The position numbers and the translations under genes are program-made. From Syntrophus buswellii (GTDB lineage Bacteria; Desulfobacterota; Syntrophia; Syntrophales; Syntrophaceae), in assembly GCF_046097065.1 (NCBI RefSeq), contig NZ_CP175563.1, positions 3,188,432 to 3,252,431 of the forward strand: a DNA stretch of 64,000 nucleotides, in the 5' to 3' direction. This document shows, piece by piece, positions 51,808-60,480 of the stretch. Within the stretch, counting starts at the first letter, position 1; the number at the start of each line of letters is the position of its first letter. The notes beneath the pieces were generated by a model that ran no database searches, was not told the origin of the DNA, and worked only from the letters and a program-made list of their open reading frames with translations.

Positions 51808-52812
51808 ATGCTCCGCAGACTCCTTTCATACATCCTGCCGGTCGGCTGTCTTCTCGGCGCGCTGCTTTTCGGGTCCTCCGCTCTGGCGGCTGCAGGAGAA
51901 CTGAAGACCGTGACCTTTCTCCCTCAGTGGCTGCCCCAGGCCCAATTCGCCGGATATTACGTGGCCTATGAAAAGGGCTTTTATAAAAAGCACGGCATCG
52001 ATCTCAAAATTCTCCGGGGCGGGCCGGGATTTCCCTCCGATGTCATGCTCTCCCGGAAACAAGCGGACGTGACGACGCTCTTTCTTTCCGACGCCATCCA
52101 GCAGCGGGACCGGAACGTTCAACTCATCAATATCGGCCAGATCGTTCAACGCTCCGGCTACATGCTTGTGGCCAAAAAAGGCAGCGGAATTTCCAGGCCG
52201 GAAGACTTGAATTCCAGGAAGGTCAGCCTCTGGCAGAGTTTCAGCGTTCAGCCGCAGTCTTTTTTCCGCCGATACAAGATTACCGTCCGCCCCGTGGTTC
52301 AGGGGACGACGGTGAACCTCTTTCTTCGGGGCGGTGTGGATGCCGCTTCGGCCATGTGGTACAACGAATACCACGCCATTCTCAATGCGGGGTGGGATGA
52401 AAACGAGCTGACCCTTTTTTTCTTTCACCAGTACGGCCTGAATTTTCCCGAGGACGGGATCTATGTTCTCGAGGAAACCTTTCGTCGGGACCCGGCCCTG
52501 TACTGCAGCTTCGTCAGGGCGTCGGTGGAGGGCTGGAACTACGCCTTTGAGCACCGCAAGGAGGCGCTTGACATCGTGATGAGATACGCAGCCGAAGCTC
52601 ATACGGGAACCAACCGGACCCATCAGCAGTGGATGCTTGACCGGATGAAGGACCTGATCCTGCCGGAAGGTTCAAGGGTCCCCATGGGCGTCCTGGAGTC
52701 CGGGGGCTATCAGACGGTCGCGGAAGAGCTTCTCAAGGCAGGCCTTATTCGACAGGTCCAGCCCTTCGACCGTTTTTACGTCGACTGCCTGCGTGACGGC
52801 TACCATGATTAA
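51808..52812 (+). CDS. NMT1/SsuA-type solute-binding protein without a transporter
   Basis: The 334-aa product has a signal peptide (LLSYILPVGCLLGALLFGS) and a periplasmic-binding-protein fold opening with TFLPQWLPQAQFAGYYVAYE, the thiamine-precursor/sulfonate-binding (NMT1/SsuA) type. I start at 51808 because GAGGAAATG lies upstream and the signal follows; the frame is open back to 51733. No permease or ATPase lies nearby. Its stop overlaps the phosphatase start by 8 bp, so it probably acts as a ligand sensor for that protein. Confidence 0.82.
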   Translation: MLRRLLSYILPVGCLLGALLFGSSALAAAGELKTVTFLPQWLPQAQFAGYYVAYEKGFYKKHGIDLKILRGGPGFPSDVMLSRKQADVTTLFLSDAIQQRDRNVQLINIGQIVQRSGYMLVAKKGSGISRPEDLNSRKVSLWQSFSVQPQSFFRRYKITVRPVVQGTTVNLFLRGGVDAASAMWYNEYHAILNAGWDENELTLFFFHQYGLNFPEDGIYVLEETFRRDPALYCSFVRASVEGWNYAFEHRKEALDIVMRYAAEAHTGTNRTHQQWMLDRMKDLILPEGSRVPMGVLESGGYQTVAEELLKAGLIRQVQPFDRFYVDCLRDGYHD

Positions 52813-54736
52813 ACACGGCCTCGCCTTTAAACTGACCCGCGTCATCCTGTCCTGCACGGCCTTCATTTTCCTTGCAGCCTTCGGCTACACCTACCTTTAC
52901 TCACGGGACCAGCTTCTCAGGGATACCCAGATCAATGCGGCAAACCTGACGCTGGCCGCCGTCAACAAGATTGAGACAACCCTCAACGGAATCGAGAAAG
53001 TCCCCACCTATGTCGCCCGTTCGCTGGCCACCCAGAATCTGGAGGATTTGCCCCTGCAGCGGGAGATGGAAAATTTTCTTTCGACCAATCCGGAAATATT
53101 CGGTTCCGCTGTCGCCTTTGAACCTTATGCCTTTGATGGGAAAACGCTCTATTACGCCCCCTACATCTTCCGCGAACGCAACACGCTCAAAAGGATCGCC
53201 CTGGGAAGTTCGCAGTACGACTATTTTCATCTCGACTGGTATCAGATCCCCAGGGAGCTGGGGCGCGCCGTCTGGAGCGAACCGTACTTTGACGAGGGGG
53301 GTGGGAACATCCCCATGGCCACCTACTCCGTTCCCTTCTACCGGTACGTCGACAACAGGAGAACCTTTACGGGCGTCGTCACCGCGGATATTTCCCTGGA
53401 TTGGCTTCTGGATATCGTCGCGAAACTCATCCCGGAACAGACGGGTTACGCGTTCCTCGTATCTCGAAACGGCGTTTTTGTGATCCATCCGAACAAGCAC
53501 TATATTCTGCGGGAAAGCGTCTTCAGCATTGCCGAAGCCCTCGATAATCCAGAGCTGCGGCGGATCGGCCGCCACATGACCCGCGGAGGAGAAGGATTCG
53601 TCTCGATCACGCGCAATTATGCCAGCCAGAAGATCTGGATATATTACGCGCCGCTGCCCTCCCTGGGCTGGTCCATGGGCATCGTCTTTCCGGACGAGAT
53701 CCTTTTTGCCGAGATCCAAAGGTTGAACCGGGTGAAGCTCGCCATCGGCGCCGCCGGTTTGTCGGTTCTCTTTTTCGCCATCATCTTCATTTCCGGAAAT
53801 GTGACCCGCCCCCTGCGGGTCCTTGCGGAAACGACAAAGGAAATTTCCAGGGGAAACCTCGACCTCGATATACCGCCCACGGCTTCGCAGGATGAAGTGG
53901 GGGAACTGACCCGGTCGTTCCGCGACATGCAGACCGCTTTGAAAGATTATATCAGCGACCTGGCTGAAACAACCGCGGCCAAGGAACGGATTGAAAGCGA
54001 GCTGAAGATTGCCCACACCATCCAGATGAGCTTCCTGCCTAAGAAGTTCCCCCCCTTCCCGGAAAAGCAGGAATTCGAAATATTTGCGGCTCTGGAACCG
54101 GCCAGGGAGGTGGGAGGGGATCTCTACGATTTTTTCCTGATCGATAACGAACACCTGTTCTTTTCCATCGGCGATGTTTCCGGGAAAGGCGTCCCCGCGG
54201 CCCTGTTCATGGCCGTTACCAAAACCCTGATCAAGGGCATCGGCTCAAGCCAGGGAATCCAGCCGTCGGAAATCCTCAACGCCGTCAATGCCGAGCTTTG
54301 CATAGACAATGAATCGTGCATGTTTGTCACCCTGTTCTGCGGGATCCTGAACTTCAGGACGGGGGATCTGCGCTTTACCAACGCAGGCCATAACCCCCCC
54401 GTGCTGGTGCCTGCGGAGGGCGCACCGCGCTGGCTGGAAGTTCCGCCGGGGTTAATTCTCGGAATCATGGAGGATGCCTCCTATGACACGAGCCTCATGA
54501 CCCTGAAGCCTGGAGAGACGCTGCTCCTTTATACGGACGGCATTACCGAAGCCATGAACGAAGAAAAACAATTGTTTTCCGATGCGGCGCTCCTCGAAAC
54601 GGTAAGTTCCTGCCAGAGTTCGACACTGGAGGAGTTGATCTCTTCCGTCCTGACATCCGTCAGGCATTTTGTCGGCCAGGAGCCGCAATCGGACGATATT
54701 ACGATCCTGGCGTTCCGCTACCGAGGTCGGCCATGA
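52805..54736 (+). CDS. SpoIIE-type serine phosphatase with dCache and HAMP domains
   Basis: Membrane sensor that should dephosphorylate an anti-anti-sigma protein. The 643-aa product has an N-terminal helix (12-30), an extracytoplasmic dCache-like domain (about 35-295), a second helix near 305-325, HAMP, and a C-terminal PP2C/SpoIIE domain. The metal-binding residues are intact: EVGGDLYDFF, GDVSGKGVPAALFMA, LLYTDGITEA and SDDITIL. Start at 52805 overlaps the binding-protein gene. Its stop overlaps the next binding-protein gene by ATGA. The likely substrate is the STAS protein at 60070-60396. Confidence 0.9.
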   Translation: MIKHGLAFKLTRVILSCTAFIFLAAFGYTYLYSRDQLLRDTQINAANLTLAAVNKIETTLNGIEKVPTYVARSLATQNLEDLPLQREMENFLSTNPEIFGSAVAFEPYAFDGKTLYYAPYIFRERNTLKRIALGSSQYDYFHLDWYQIPRELGRAVWSEPYFDEGGGNIPMATYSVPFYRYVDNRRTFTGVVTADISLDWLLDIVAKLIPEQTGYAFLVSRNGVFVIHPNKHYILRESVFSIAEALDNPELRRIGRHMTRGGEGFVSITRNYASQKIWIYYAPLPSLGWSMGIVFPDEILFAEIQRLNRVKLAIGAAGLSVLFFAIIFISGNVTRPLRVLAETTKEISRGNLDLDIPPTASQDEVGELTRSFRDMQTALKDYISDLAETTAAKERIESELKIAHTIQMSFLPKKFPPFPEKQEFEIFAALEPAREVGGDLYDFFLIDNEHLFFSIGDVSGKGVPAALFMAVTKTLIKGIGSSQGIQPSEILNAVNAELCIDNESCMFVTLFCGILNFRTGDLRFTNAGHNPPVLVPAEGAPRWLEVPPGLILGIMEDASYDTSLMTLKPGETLLLYTDGITEAMNEEKQLFSDAALLETVSSCQSSTLEELISSVLTSVRHFVGQEPQSDDITILAFRYRGRP

Positions 54737-55917
54737 TGAGGACAAGCATTTTATTTTCCGCTCTTCTTCTGCTGACCATCCTGGGTTTGTCCGTTACAGG
54801 CTGCTCCGATCGTGGGGAACCCGTTCGAATCGGCGTCATAGCGGAGCTCACCGGTGATATGTCGGCAGTCGGGGCATCCTGCCGCAAGGCCGCCCAGATG
54901 GCGGCTGATGAAATCAATGAAGGCGGGGGTCTCTTGATCAATAAAAAGAGGCATCCCGTAGAACTGATTCTGGAGGATAACGGCGGCAGAGAGGATCTGT
55001 CTGAACAGGCCGCCGTTAACCTGATCCGCAAGCACTATGTGGTGGCCATCGTCGGACCGAACGCCAGCCGCTATGTGATGCGGGCGGGAGCCGTTGCCGA
55101 GAAGAATGAAACGTTGCTGATTTCACCCTGGTCCACATCTCCCTGGTCCACGCTTGACGAGACGTCGGGAAAACCGAAGAAATTCGTCTTTCGGGCCTGC
55201 TACAACGATTTGTTTCAAGGCCGTGTCCTTGCGGAATTTACTCTTGAAACACTGCGGCTGAAAAAAGGGGCTGTGCTTTACGAAAGCGGCAAATCGGTCA
55301 TTGCCCATTTCTTTCGGGATGCCTTTGAAAAGAGCGGGGGGAAGGTGGTGGCCTTTGAAACTTACAAAATCGGCGATACGGCCCTTGCGGATCAGTTGAA
55401 AAGAATCAAGGCGGCTCGTCCAGAGATCGTTTTCCTCCCCAACTATTATTGGGAAATACCTCTTCAAATCCATCTTGCAAAAAAAATTGGCCTGACGGCC
55501 TCCTTTCTCGGCAGTGACTCCTGGGGAAATTATGAGCTGCTGGAGAAATGCGGCTATGACTGCGAATCCTGTTATTTCAGCGGCCACTATGCGTTGGATG
55601 CTTCGACCGCTGCAGCAAAACAGTTTATCAACAATTACCAAGCACGGTACAACCAGATTCCCGATGATGTGGCCGCTTTGACCTACGATGCCCTTGGGTT
55701 GCTTTGGGAGGGGTTGAAGACTGCCGGAACAGTGGACCGGAAAAAACTCCGCAATGCCGTGGCAAAAATGACGCACTACGAAGGTGTCACGGGGACGATG
55801 AAGTTCAGGGAAGGTTCCGGAGATCCCATCAAGAGCGCCGTCATCCTCCAGATTAAGGACGGCCTGTTCACCTGGTTTTTGGACATCAAGCCTGAGGATT
55901 CCGCGGTTGCGTTCTGA
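54733..55917 (+). CDS. LivJ-type solute-binding lipoprotein without a transporter
   Basis: The 394-aa product has a lipobox SVTGC (C24) and a periplasmic-binding-protein type I fold: RIGVIAELTGDMSAVG, AADEINEGGGL and VVAIVGPNASRYV. Such proteins bind amino acids, amides or aromatic acids. No livHMGF genes are present. The ATGA overlap with the SpoIIE gene makes sensing more likely than uptake. Last gene of the rightward transcript. Confidence 0.86.
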   Translation: MMRTSILFSALLLLTILGLSVTGCSDRGEPVRIGVIAELTGDMSAVGASCRKAAQMAADEINEGGGLLINKKRHPVELILEDNGGREDLSEQAAVNLIRKHYVVAIVGPNASRYVMRAGAVAEKNETLLISPWSTSPWSTLDETSGKPKKFVFRACYNDLFQGRVLAEFTLETLRLKKGAVLYESGKSVIAHFFRDAFEKSGGKVVAFETYKIGDTALADQLKRIKAARPEIVFLPNYYWEIPLQIHLAKKIGLTASFLGSDSWGNYELLEKCGYDCESCYFSGHYALDASTAAAKQFINNYQARYNQIPDDVAALTYDALGLLWEGLKTAGTVDRKKLRNAVAKMTHYEGVTGTMKFREGSGDPIKSAVILQIKDGLFTWFLDIKPEDSAVAF

Positions 55918-55948
55918 GCGGGAACTTCAGCCCGGATTGAGAAGATGA

Positions 55949-55985
55949 CGAAAGAGGGAAAACCATCCCTTTCCCCTCTTTTCGG
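55949..55985. terminator. Weak hairpin between convergent operons
   Basis: AAAGAGGG (55951-55958) pairs with CCCTCTTT (55974-55981), with flanking CG pairs across a one-base bulge and a 15-base loop. Short T-runs follow on both strands. It lies between the stops of the two convergent transcripts and may terminate both, inefficiently. Confidence 0.5.
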
Positions 55986-55990
55986 TCGGG

Positions 55991-57574
55991 CTAATGGATA
56001 TTCGCATCGATCTCCTTCGCTTTTTTCAGAATGAAATCAACCCCATGGTCAAAAGGGATCTGCTCGAACACGTGGGCGGTCTCCGGATTGATCGCCGCCC
56101 TGGCCTTGTGCCTGGCGCGGTCCCGATCATTCGAGCAAGCCCAGGCGGCATGCGCCGTCGGGGACATTCCTCTGCGCTTGTTCTCCGATATGGCATACAG
56201 ATGTGTCACCCTTGCTTCGGCGTCGGCTAACGCCCGTCTGACTGCCTGGTCGAAGGTTGAACTGTAGACCTTCATGCCCGCACCGGCAGAGGGGAGTAAC
56301 GTTGTGTAGTAACCGACATGGTAGTCGATAAAGTCGTTCAGAGAAAGGGCTGTCCCCATCTCGCATACGGAATGGTGCATCTGGGCGCCCATCTGGATGA
56401 CGGGAATGAGATGGATGTAGGGCAGGAACATCTGTATGCGTTCGGCGAGGCCCTTCATGTGAACAGCATTTTCAACATTTCTCCGGACATTGTCTTCTGT
56501 TCCAATCGACTCGACGCGAGATAGTATTTCATAGATCGCAAACTGGTGGTCCGTCGTCGTCCCCGAGATCGTCGCGCCTCGAGGCAGCCCGTAAAGCTGA
56601 GAGATCTGCCATAGACGGTCCCATTCCATCTGCCGCCATTTGGTGATGCCTGCGAACTGCCAATCAGAGTCATTATTGATATTAATCGTGCTCTTCTTGT
56701 GCGACGGCATTTTGATGTATGGCCGCAGCTCGCGCGGGATAGGAACGTTGCTCTCGCTTCGTCGGGCACGCTGCAGCTCGTACTCTGAGCCGCGTACCTC
56801 CTCGAGCTTCGCCTGGTAAGCTCCGGCTGCCGGGTCGCCCTTGTACTGCCACTTTGCGAACCATTCTGCGGTATAGGCGTAGATTTTGTATTTTCTGCCC
56901 CCGGGCGTCGCGCCTTGACCTTTAAGGTAACGCTGCACAAGCCTGGCCTGGTGACTGAGCCGCCCCTCGTACTCCCGATCAAGAATCGCAGCCATCAGTT
57001 GAATGCGATGCTTGTCCCGGACCGGGTTGGGCGCTTTGGGCGCACCGGCTATGAGCTTCAGGTACTTCGTTACGAGGGGATTGTCGGATGTCTCGAACCG
57101 GGACCTGGCCATGAGGGTATCGATGTCCGGGTCCCGTCTGAGGCCAAGCTGATCGAGGATGAATGTGCACATATGTTCCGACAGCTCGGCCTGGACCCGG
57201 AACCAGCCGCCGATCTTCCCAATATCCCTGAACCAGACCTCCGGGCGTTTCTGCATGTCCTCGAATTTGGCCCTGGTGGGGGATTTTCCCTCGAAGCAAT
57301 CCATGTTCTTGACCTCGTCCAGCAACTTATCACCCTTTCTGTTGCGGAAGACGACTTCAAAGAATTTATTAAGGTCAGGCTCGTTGACTGCATCAGCGCA
57401 TTTCTTGAGCCACTCGAGTGAAATTCCGGCTCCAGCGGCGCACATCTGGCGGAGGACGGACATAAGGGTCGTGTTTTTTTCATAGATATCCCAGAGTCTG
57501 CCGCAGATTACCAAATCCTCGATCTGGCGAGTCTTCTCTGCTGCTATCGTTTGATTGAGGCTGAGGCTGATCAT
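55991..57574 (-). CDS. Unknown 527-aa protein, candidate T6SS effector
   Basis: No family recognised. Predominantly helical, with no signal peptide and no membrane helix. Tyr/Trp-rich middle (YKIYAYTAEWFAKWQYKG), repeated basic/acidic helices, and a His-containing C-terminal third (QMHHSVCEMG). No nuclease, lipase, amidase or ADP-ribosyltransferase motif stands out. It ends the PAAR-methyltransferase-microORF operon with a 4-bp overlap to the 36-aa gene. T6SS cargo is commonly encoded downstream of PAAR, so a secreted effector is the best guess. There is no separate immunity gene between it and the convergent operon. Confidence 0.6.
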   Translation of the reverse strand: MISLSLNQTIAAEKTRQIEDLVICGRLWDIYEKNTTLMSVLRQMCAAGAGISLEWLKKCADAVNEPDLNKFFEVVFRNRKGDKLLDEVKNMDCFEGKSPTRAKFEDMQKRPEVWFRDIGKIGGWFRVQAELSEHMCTFILDQLGLRRDPDIDTLMARSRFETSDNPLVTKYLKLIAGAPKAPNPVRDKHRIQLMAAILDREYEGRLSHQARLVQRYLKGQGATPGGRKYKIYAYTAEWFAKWQYKGDPAAGAYQAKLEEVRGSEYELQRARRSESNVPIPRELRPYIKMPSHKKSTININNDSDWQFAGITKWRQMEWDRLWQISQLYGLPRGATISGTTTDHQFAIYEILSRVESIGTEDNVRRNVENAVHMKGLAERIQMFLPYIHLIPVIQMGAQMHHSVCEMGTALSLNDFIDYHVGYYTTLLPSAGAGMKVYSSTFDQAVRRALADAEARVTHLYAISENKRRGMSPTAHAAWACSNDRDRARHKARAAINPETAHVFEQIPFDHGVDFILKKAKEIDANIH

Positions 57575-57681
57575 TTCTTCTTTCTCCAGATGGTCTTGGG
57601 GTTAAACTCAACGGACTTTCTTCCTGCCGTCGTCAGGAAGACTCTGAATCCGGGCCGGAATCTTGAGTATCGAGGTGTCAT
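57571..57681 (-). CDS. 36-residue basic microprotein
   Basis: Codes for 36 residues with nine Arg and six Lys, including TAGRKSVEFNPKTIWRKKK at the end. Both ends overlap neighbours by ATGA: its ATG overlaps the methyltransferase stop and its TGA overlaps the start of the 527-aa gene. Such double coupling is unlikely by chance, so I call it translated. It might be a coupling peptide, antitoxin-like partner or chaperone. Confidence 0.5.
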   Translation of the reverse strand: MTPRYSRFRPGFRVFLTTAGRKSVEFNPKTIWRKKK

Positions 57682-58784
57682 GCCGATCCATTTTCCATCT
57701 TCTTCCGGATAACCATCACGGAAACCAGGTATTCCATAAAACTCCGGTCATGAAGCCGCAGGGTCCAGGGAACTTCTTCTACCGAGAGAAGTTCCAGCAC
57801 ATCAACCGCGTTGGGATGGCCACCTCCGGACATAAGGGACCGCAGGATATCCGGGCTTGATCCCCGATGTCCTGAGCGCTGTGAGTGCCCTCCCAGCCAG
57901 GACTCCACGGGAGTGGCACCGGCATTCCAGTCGTAGGGGGTCGACAGGACGGCACTTCCACCCGGCTTCAGAATCCTGCCCATCTCCGCCAGGCAGTCAT
58001 AGGGCGACCAGACGCAGTCCAAAACATTGAGGCTGATCCCGGCGGAAAAGGTCCGGTCGGCAAAAGGCAGGGCCGTCGCATCGCAGACCCAGAAATCAAC
58101 CTGCTCCGCCCTTTCGAAGGCGGCCGGGAACCGCCGGCGCTCATAGACAATGCCGCCCCGGCGCTTGGGGTAGCAAACGCATCCGCTTTCGAGAATGGTC
58201 GCCGCTGTCTTCAGCATGCCGAAGTTCAAATCCATCCCGAGGACGATGTCATCGACCTGTTCTGCGAGTTCGAAACTCGTCCGGCCCACCGCGCAGCCGA
58301 TATCGATGACCGGTCCCTCTGCCCGTCGCTCCGCGAGCGAAAACCCCCGCTGGAACAGTCTCCGGATCGAACCGGGCGGGCCGGGGCTTTGCTCCCCTTC
58401 GCCGGGGTCCAGATCCCCGTAGTGATCGAATACGTAAGTGCTGAGGTGCTGGCGCCGGGAATCAAAAGCCGATCCCGGACCGAAGCAGTCTCCCAGGAGG
58501 CTTTCCATCGGTTCGGTCAGATCGTCCCGGCAGAGAACCGGCAGGAAATTCTGGGAAACGTAGGCCCTCAGGTTGGCCAGCAGGATGGGGATGCCGTCCA
58601 GGACCGGATATTCACTGAGGCAGCCGGCGTTTGAACAGACGAGAATTCCTTCCCGAATTGACCCGTTTCCCTCCCTGAGGACCGATCCGATCTTCAGAGG
58701 GGATTCTTGTCCGGCGGCTCTGCACACCGGGCATAACGGCTGAAGAATCTCAAAATGGCGCAGTTTAATGAGGCTACCCTCCAA
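57678..58784 (-). CDS. SAM-dependent methyltransferase with N-terminal zinc ribbon
   Basis: The 368-aa product has a Trm112-like zinc ribbon at its start (C18/C21 and C50/C55, with EYPVLDGIPILL). A class I methyltransferase domain follows, with motif I VIDIGCAVGR (about 159-168), acidic motif II (GMDLNFGML) and ATALPFADRTFSAG. It could modify a small molecule, a protein or the adjacent candidate effector. The start is unclear: the frame opens with a TTG at 58784 inside the PAAR gene. GGAGGG in that overlap could also serve an ATT or CTG start slightly downstream. Confidence 0.82.
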   Translation of the reverse strand: MEGSLIKLRHFEILQPLCPVCRAAGQESPLKIGSVLREGNGSIREGILVCSNAGCLSEYPVLDGIPILLANLRAYVSQNFLPVLCRDDLTEPMESLLGDCFGPGSAFDSRRQHLSTYVFDHYGDLDPGEGEQSPGPPGSIRRLFQRGFSLAERRAEGPVIDIGCAVGRTSFELAEQVDDIVLGMDLNFGMLKTAATILESGCVCYPKRRGGIVYERRRFPAAFERAEQVDFWVCDATALPFADRTFSAGISLNVLDCVWSPYDCLAEMGRILKPGGSAVLSTPYDWNAGATPVESWLGGHSQRSGHRGSSPDILRSLMSGGGHPNAVDVLELLSVEEVPWTLRLHDRSFMEYLVSVMVIRKKMENGSA

Positions 58785-59157
58785 TCATCACCGTCGGGCA
58801 TCCGGGCGGAAGAATTTTTCCCGTGGGGCTTGGAATCGGAGCGACACAGGTCGGATGGGCCGTCTGATCATTGACCCGCGCAGCGGGCAAACCCCCGATC
58901 ATGACGGTTGCAGATCCTTTGACCACGATCCCGGGCCCTCCGGGGATGCATCCTGGAAGGGTGCAGGGCGTGGTTGTGCTTGTCAGCCTTGCGGCGGGCT
59001 GATTACCGATGAGCACGGTGGGCATGCCGGTTATGATGGTCAGCGGAAGCGCCGGGTGCGGAACAGGCGTCGGGACAGGCGCCGGCGGATGGATGGGGGC
59101 GTGGCAGTGGGGCGCATCCTGCAGGACCATGTCACCCACGCGGGCGGCGGACGGCAT
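58774..59157 (-). CDS. PAAR-domain spike-tip protein
   Basis: The 127-aa product has three PAAR-type repeats (PTVLIGNQPAAR, ATVMIGGLPAARV and PTVMIGG), with His and Cys residues able to bind the structural zinc (DAPHCHAP, AHPTCVAP). PAAR caps the VgrG spike and often carries effectors. GGAGAGAGC precedes the start. It begins 42 bp after the beta-helical protein and overlaps the methyltransferase frame by 11 bp. Confidence 0.9.
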   Translation of the reverse strand: MPSAARVGDMVLQDAPHCHAPIHPPAPVPTPVPHPALPLTIITGMPTVLIGNQPAARLTSTTTPCTLPGCIPGGPGIVVKGSATVMIGGLPAARVNDQTAHPTCVAPIPSPTGKILPPGCPTVMIGG

Positions 59158-59199
59158 GCTCTCTCCTCCTTGATCTTCGTAATTCCATGCGTTTCCTGC

Positions 59200-59595
59200 T
59201 CAGTTCAGGTGAATGATCTTTCCTTCGACACGGAGGTCGTCATCGCAGTGAAGATCCATCGTCTTCGCAGCGTCTATTTTCAGTGCCCCTTCGCTCCTGA
59301 GCACCGCTTCCTCTTGCGCATGAAGGTTTATTGTTCCGGCTTCCAGGGTAATGGACCGGGTCGATTCGAGCTTCAGTTGAGCCCCCCGGAGGGTAAATAC
59401 GGGGCCCGCATCGGTCAGGCGGACCGTCAGAGAGATTTCTCCTCCCGATTCCACGATGGAGATAAGCTCCTCCTCGTCACCGCCATGAACGACGATCTGG
59501 CGCCCGGAGCGGAGCGGAATCCGCTCTACGGCATCCTGAGAGACATCTTCCAGGGGCTTGGGCTTCACAATGACCACGGTGTCTTTTACGCTCAC
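59200..59595 (-). CDS. Second free-standing beta-helical spike protein
   Basis: 131 residues. After a 40-residue N-terminal segment, short strands repeat every 8-10 residues (SITLEAGTINLHAQEEAVLR), as in VgrG needles. It has the same character as the protein at 45604-46104 but a different N-terminus. Placed directly before PAAR, it probably joins VgrG and PAAR. AAAGGGGAG precedes the start. Confidence 0.7.
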   Translation of the reverse strand: MSVKDTVVIVKPKPLEDVSQDAVERIPLRSGRQIVVHGGDEEELISIVESGGEISLTVRLTDAGPVFTLRGAQLKLESTRSITLEAGTINLHAQEEAVLRSEGALKIDAAKTMDLHCDDDLRVEGKIIHLN

Positions 59596-59631
59596 GATCC
59601 GGCTCCCCTTTCAAGGCGATCGAAGAAACGA

Positions 59632-60060
59632 TCAGGTTTTGGCGCCGTCTATGACGAGGGTCAGCCTGTTTCGATTATCCTCCCGCCGATAGCGGACATC
59701 ATCCATCAACTGCTTGACGAGAAAAATCCCCAGCCCCCCGATTCGCCGTTCCTCCATATCGGCCGATACATCCGGATCGGGAACGGAAAAAATATCAAAG
59801 GGAACGCCGGAATCCACGACCTCGATCACAAGGCCCCGCTCAGGACAACATGTGCAGGTGATCTCGATGCTGCCTGTCGAATCATCATCCCTGTATGCAT
59901 ACTTGATAATGTTTACAAGGACTTCCTCCATGGCCAGTTCGAGTGTCCGGATTTTTTCCGGAGAAAATCCCTGTTTTCCGGCGAAGGAAGTCACGAAACC
60001 CATCAGCGCATAGAGGGATTCCATTGTTCCCGGCAATGTGATCGTTGAGGGCATGGTCAT
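59632..60060 (-). CDS. Anti-sigma-type histidine-kinase-fold ATPase (RsbW-like)
   Basis: 142-aa GHKL ATPase of the RsbW/SpoIIAB type that phosphorylates STAS proteins. N-box ELAMEEVLVN with N50, G1-box D83-S-G85, and GGLGIFL (108-114) as the ATP-lid glycine motif. It starts 9 bp downstream of the STAS gene. Partner-switching proteins of this type bind a sigma factor or another target; no sigma factor lies in the window, so the target may be elsewhere or may not be a sigma factor. Confidence 0.88.
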   Translation of the reverse strand: MTMPSTITLPGTMESLYALMGFVTSFAGKQGFSPEKIRTLELAMEEVLVNIIKYAYRDDDSTGSIEITCTCCPERGLVIEVVDSGVPFDIFSVPDPDVSADMEERRIGGLGIFLVKQLMDDVRYRREDNRNRLTLVIDGAKT

Positions 60061-60069
60061 CCATTTGAC

Positions 60070-60396
60070 CTATTTCAATGCATCTTCCCGGGTATCAAAT
60101 ATTTTGAACATCGTGGCGAATCCGGAAATTTGAAAGATATCCCTGACGGTTCCCCTCAGTCCGGAGAAGATCATCTTTCCCCCTCCGGGCTTCAATTTTT
60201 GCGCCGTTGCCAGAATGCTTCGCAGCCCTGCACTGCTAATATAATCAAGTCCGATGAAGTTGAGAAGAAAATTCTTTTCACCCCGGGCCACCTGCTCCGC
60301 AAGCGCCTTTTCGAATTCCGGTGCCGTAACGGCATCGATTCTGCCCGTGACGGATACAACGACCCAGTCTTTTTCTTTTTCTGACGCAATTTCCAT
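60070..60396 (-). CDS. STAS-domain anti-sigma-factor antagonist
   Basis: 108-residue single STAS domain with the phosphorylation loop DYISSAGLR (S54/S55). The kinase downstream should phosphorylate it, and the SpoIIE-type phosphatase at 52805-54736 should reverse this. I use the ATG at 60396, because GGGTGA lies upstream; one in-frame ATG three codons earlier is possible. It heads the leftward operon that also holds the second spike set. Confidence 0.9.
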   Translation of the reverse strand: MEIASEKEKDWVVVSVTGRIDAVTAPEFEKALAEQVARGEKNFLLNFIGLDYISSAGLRSILATAQKLKPGGGKMIFSGLRGTVRDIFQISGFATMFKIFDTREDALK

Positions 60397-60480
60397 GAAG
60401 ATCACCCATTTTGTTCCAGGCTTCGGCCCTCTATTGTCAGGGACAAGTCATGAGAAGTCAATTCCCTTCGACAGGGACCG

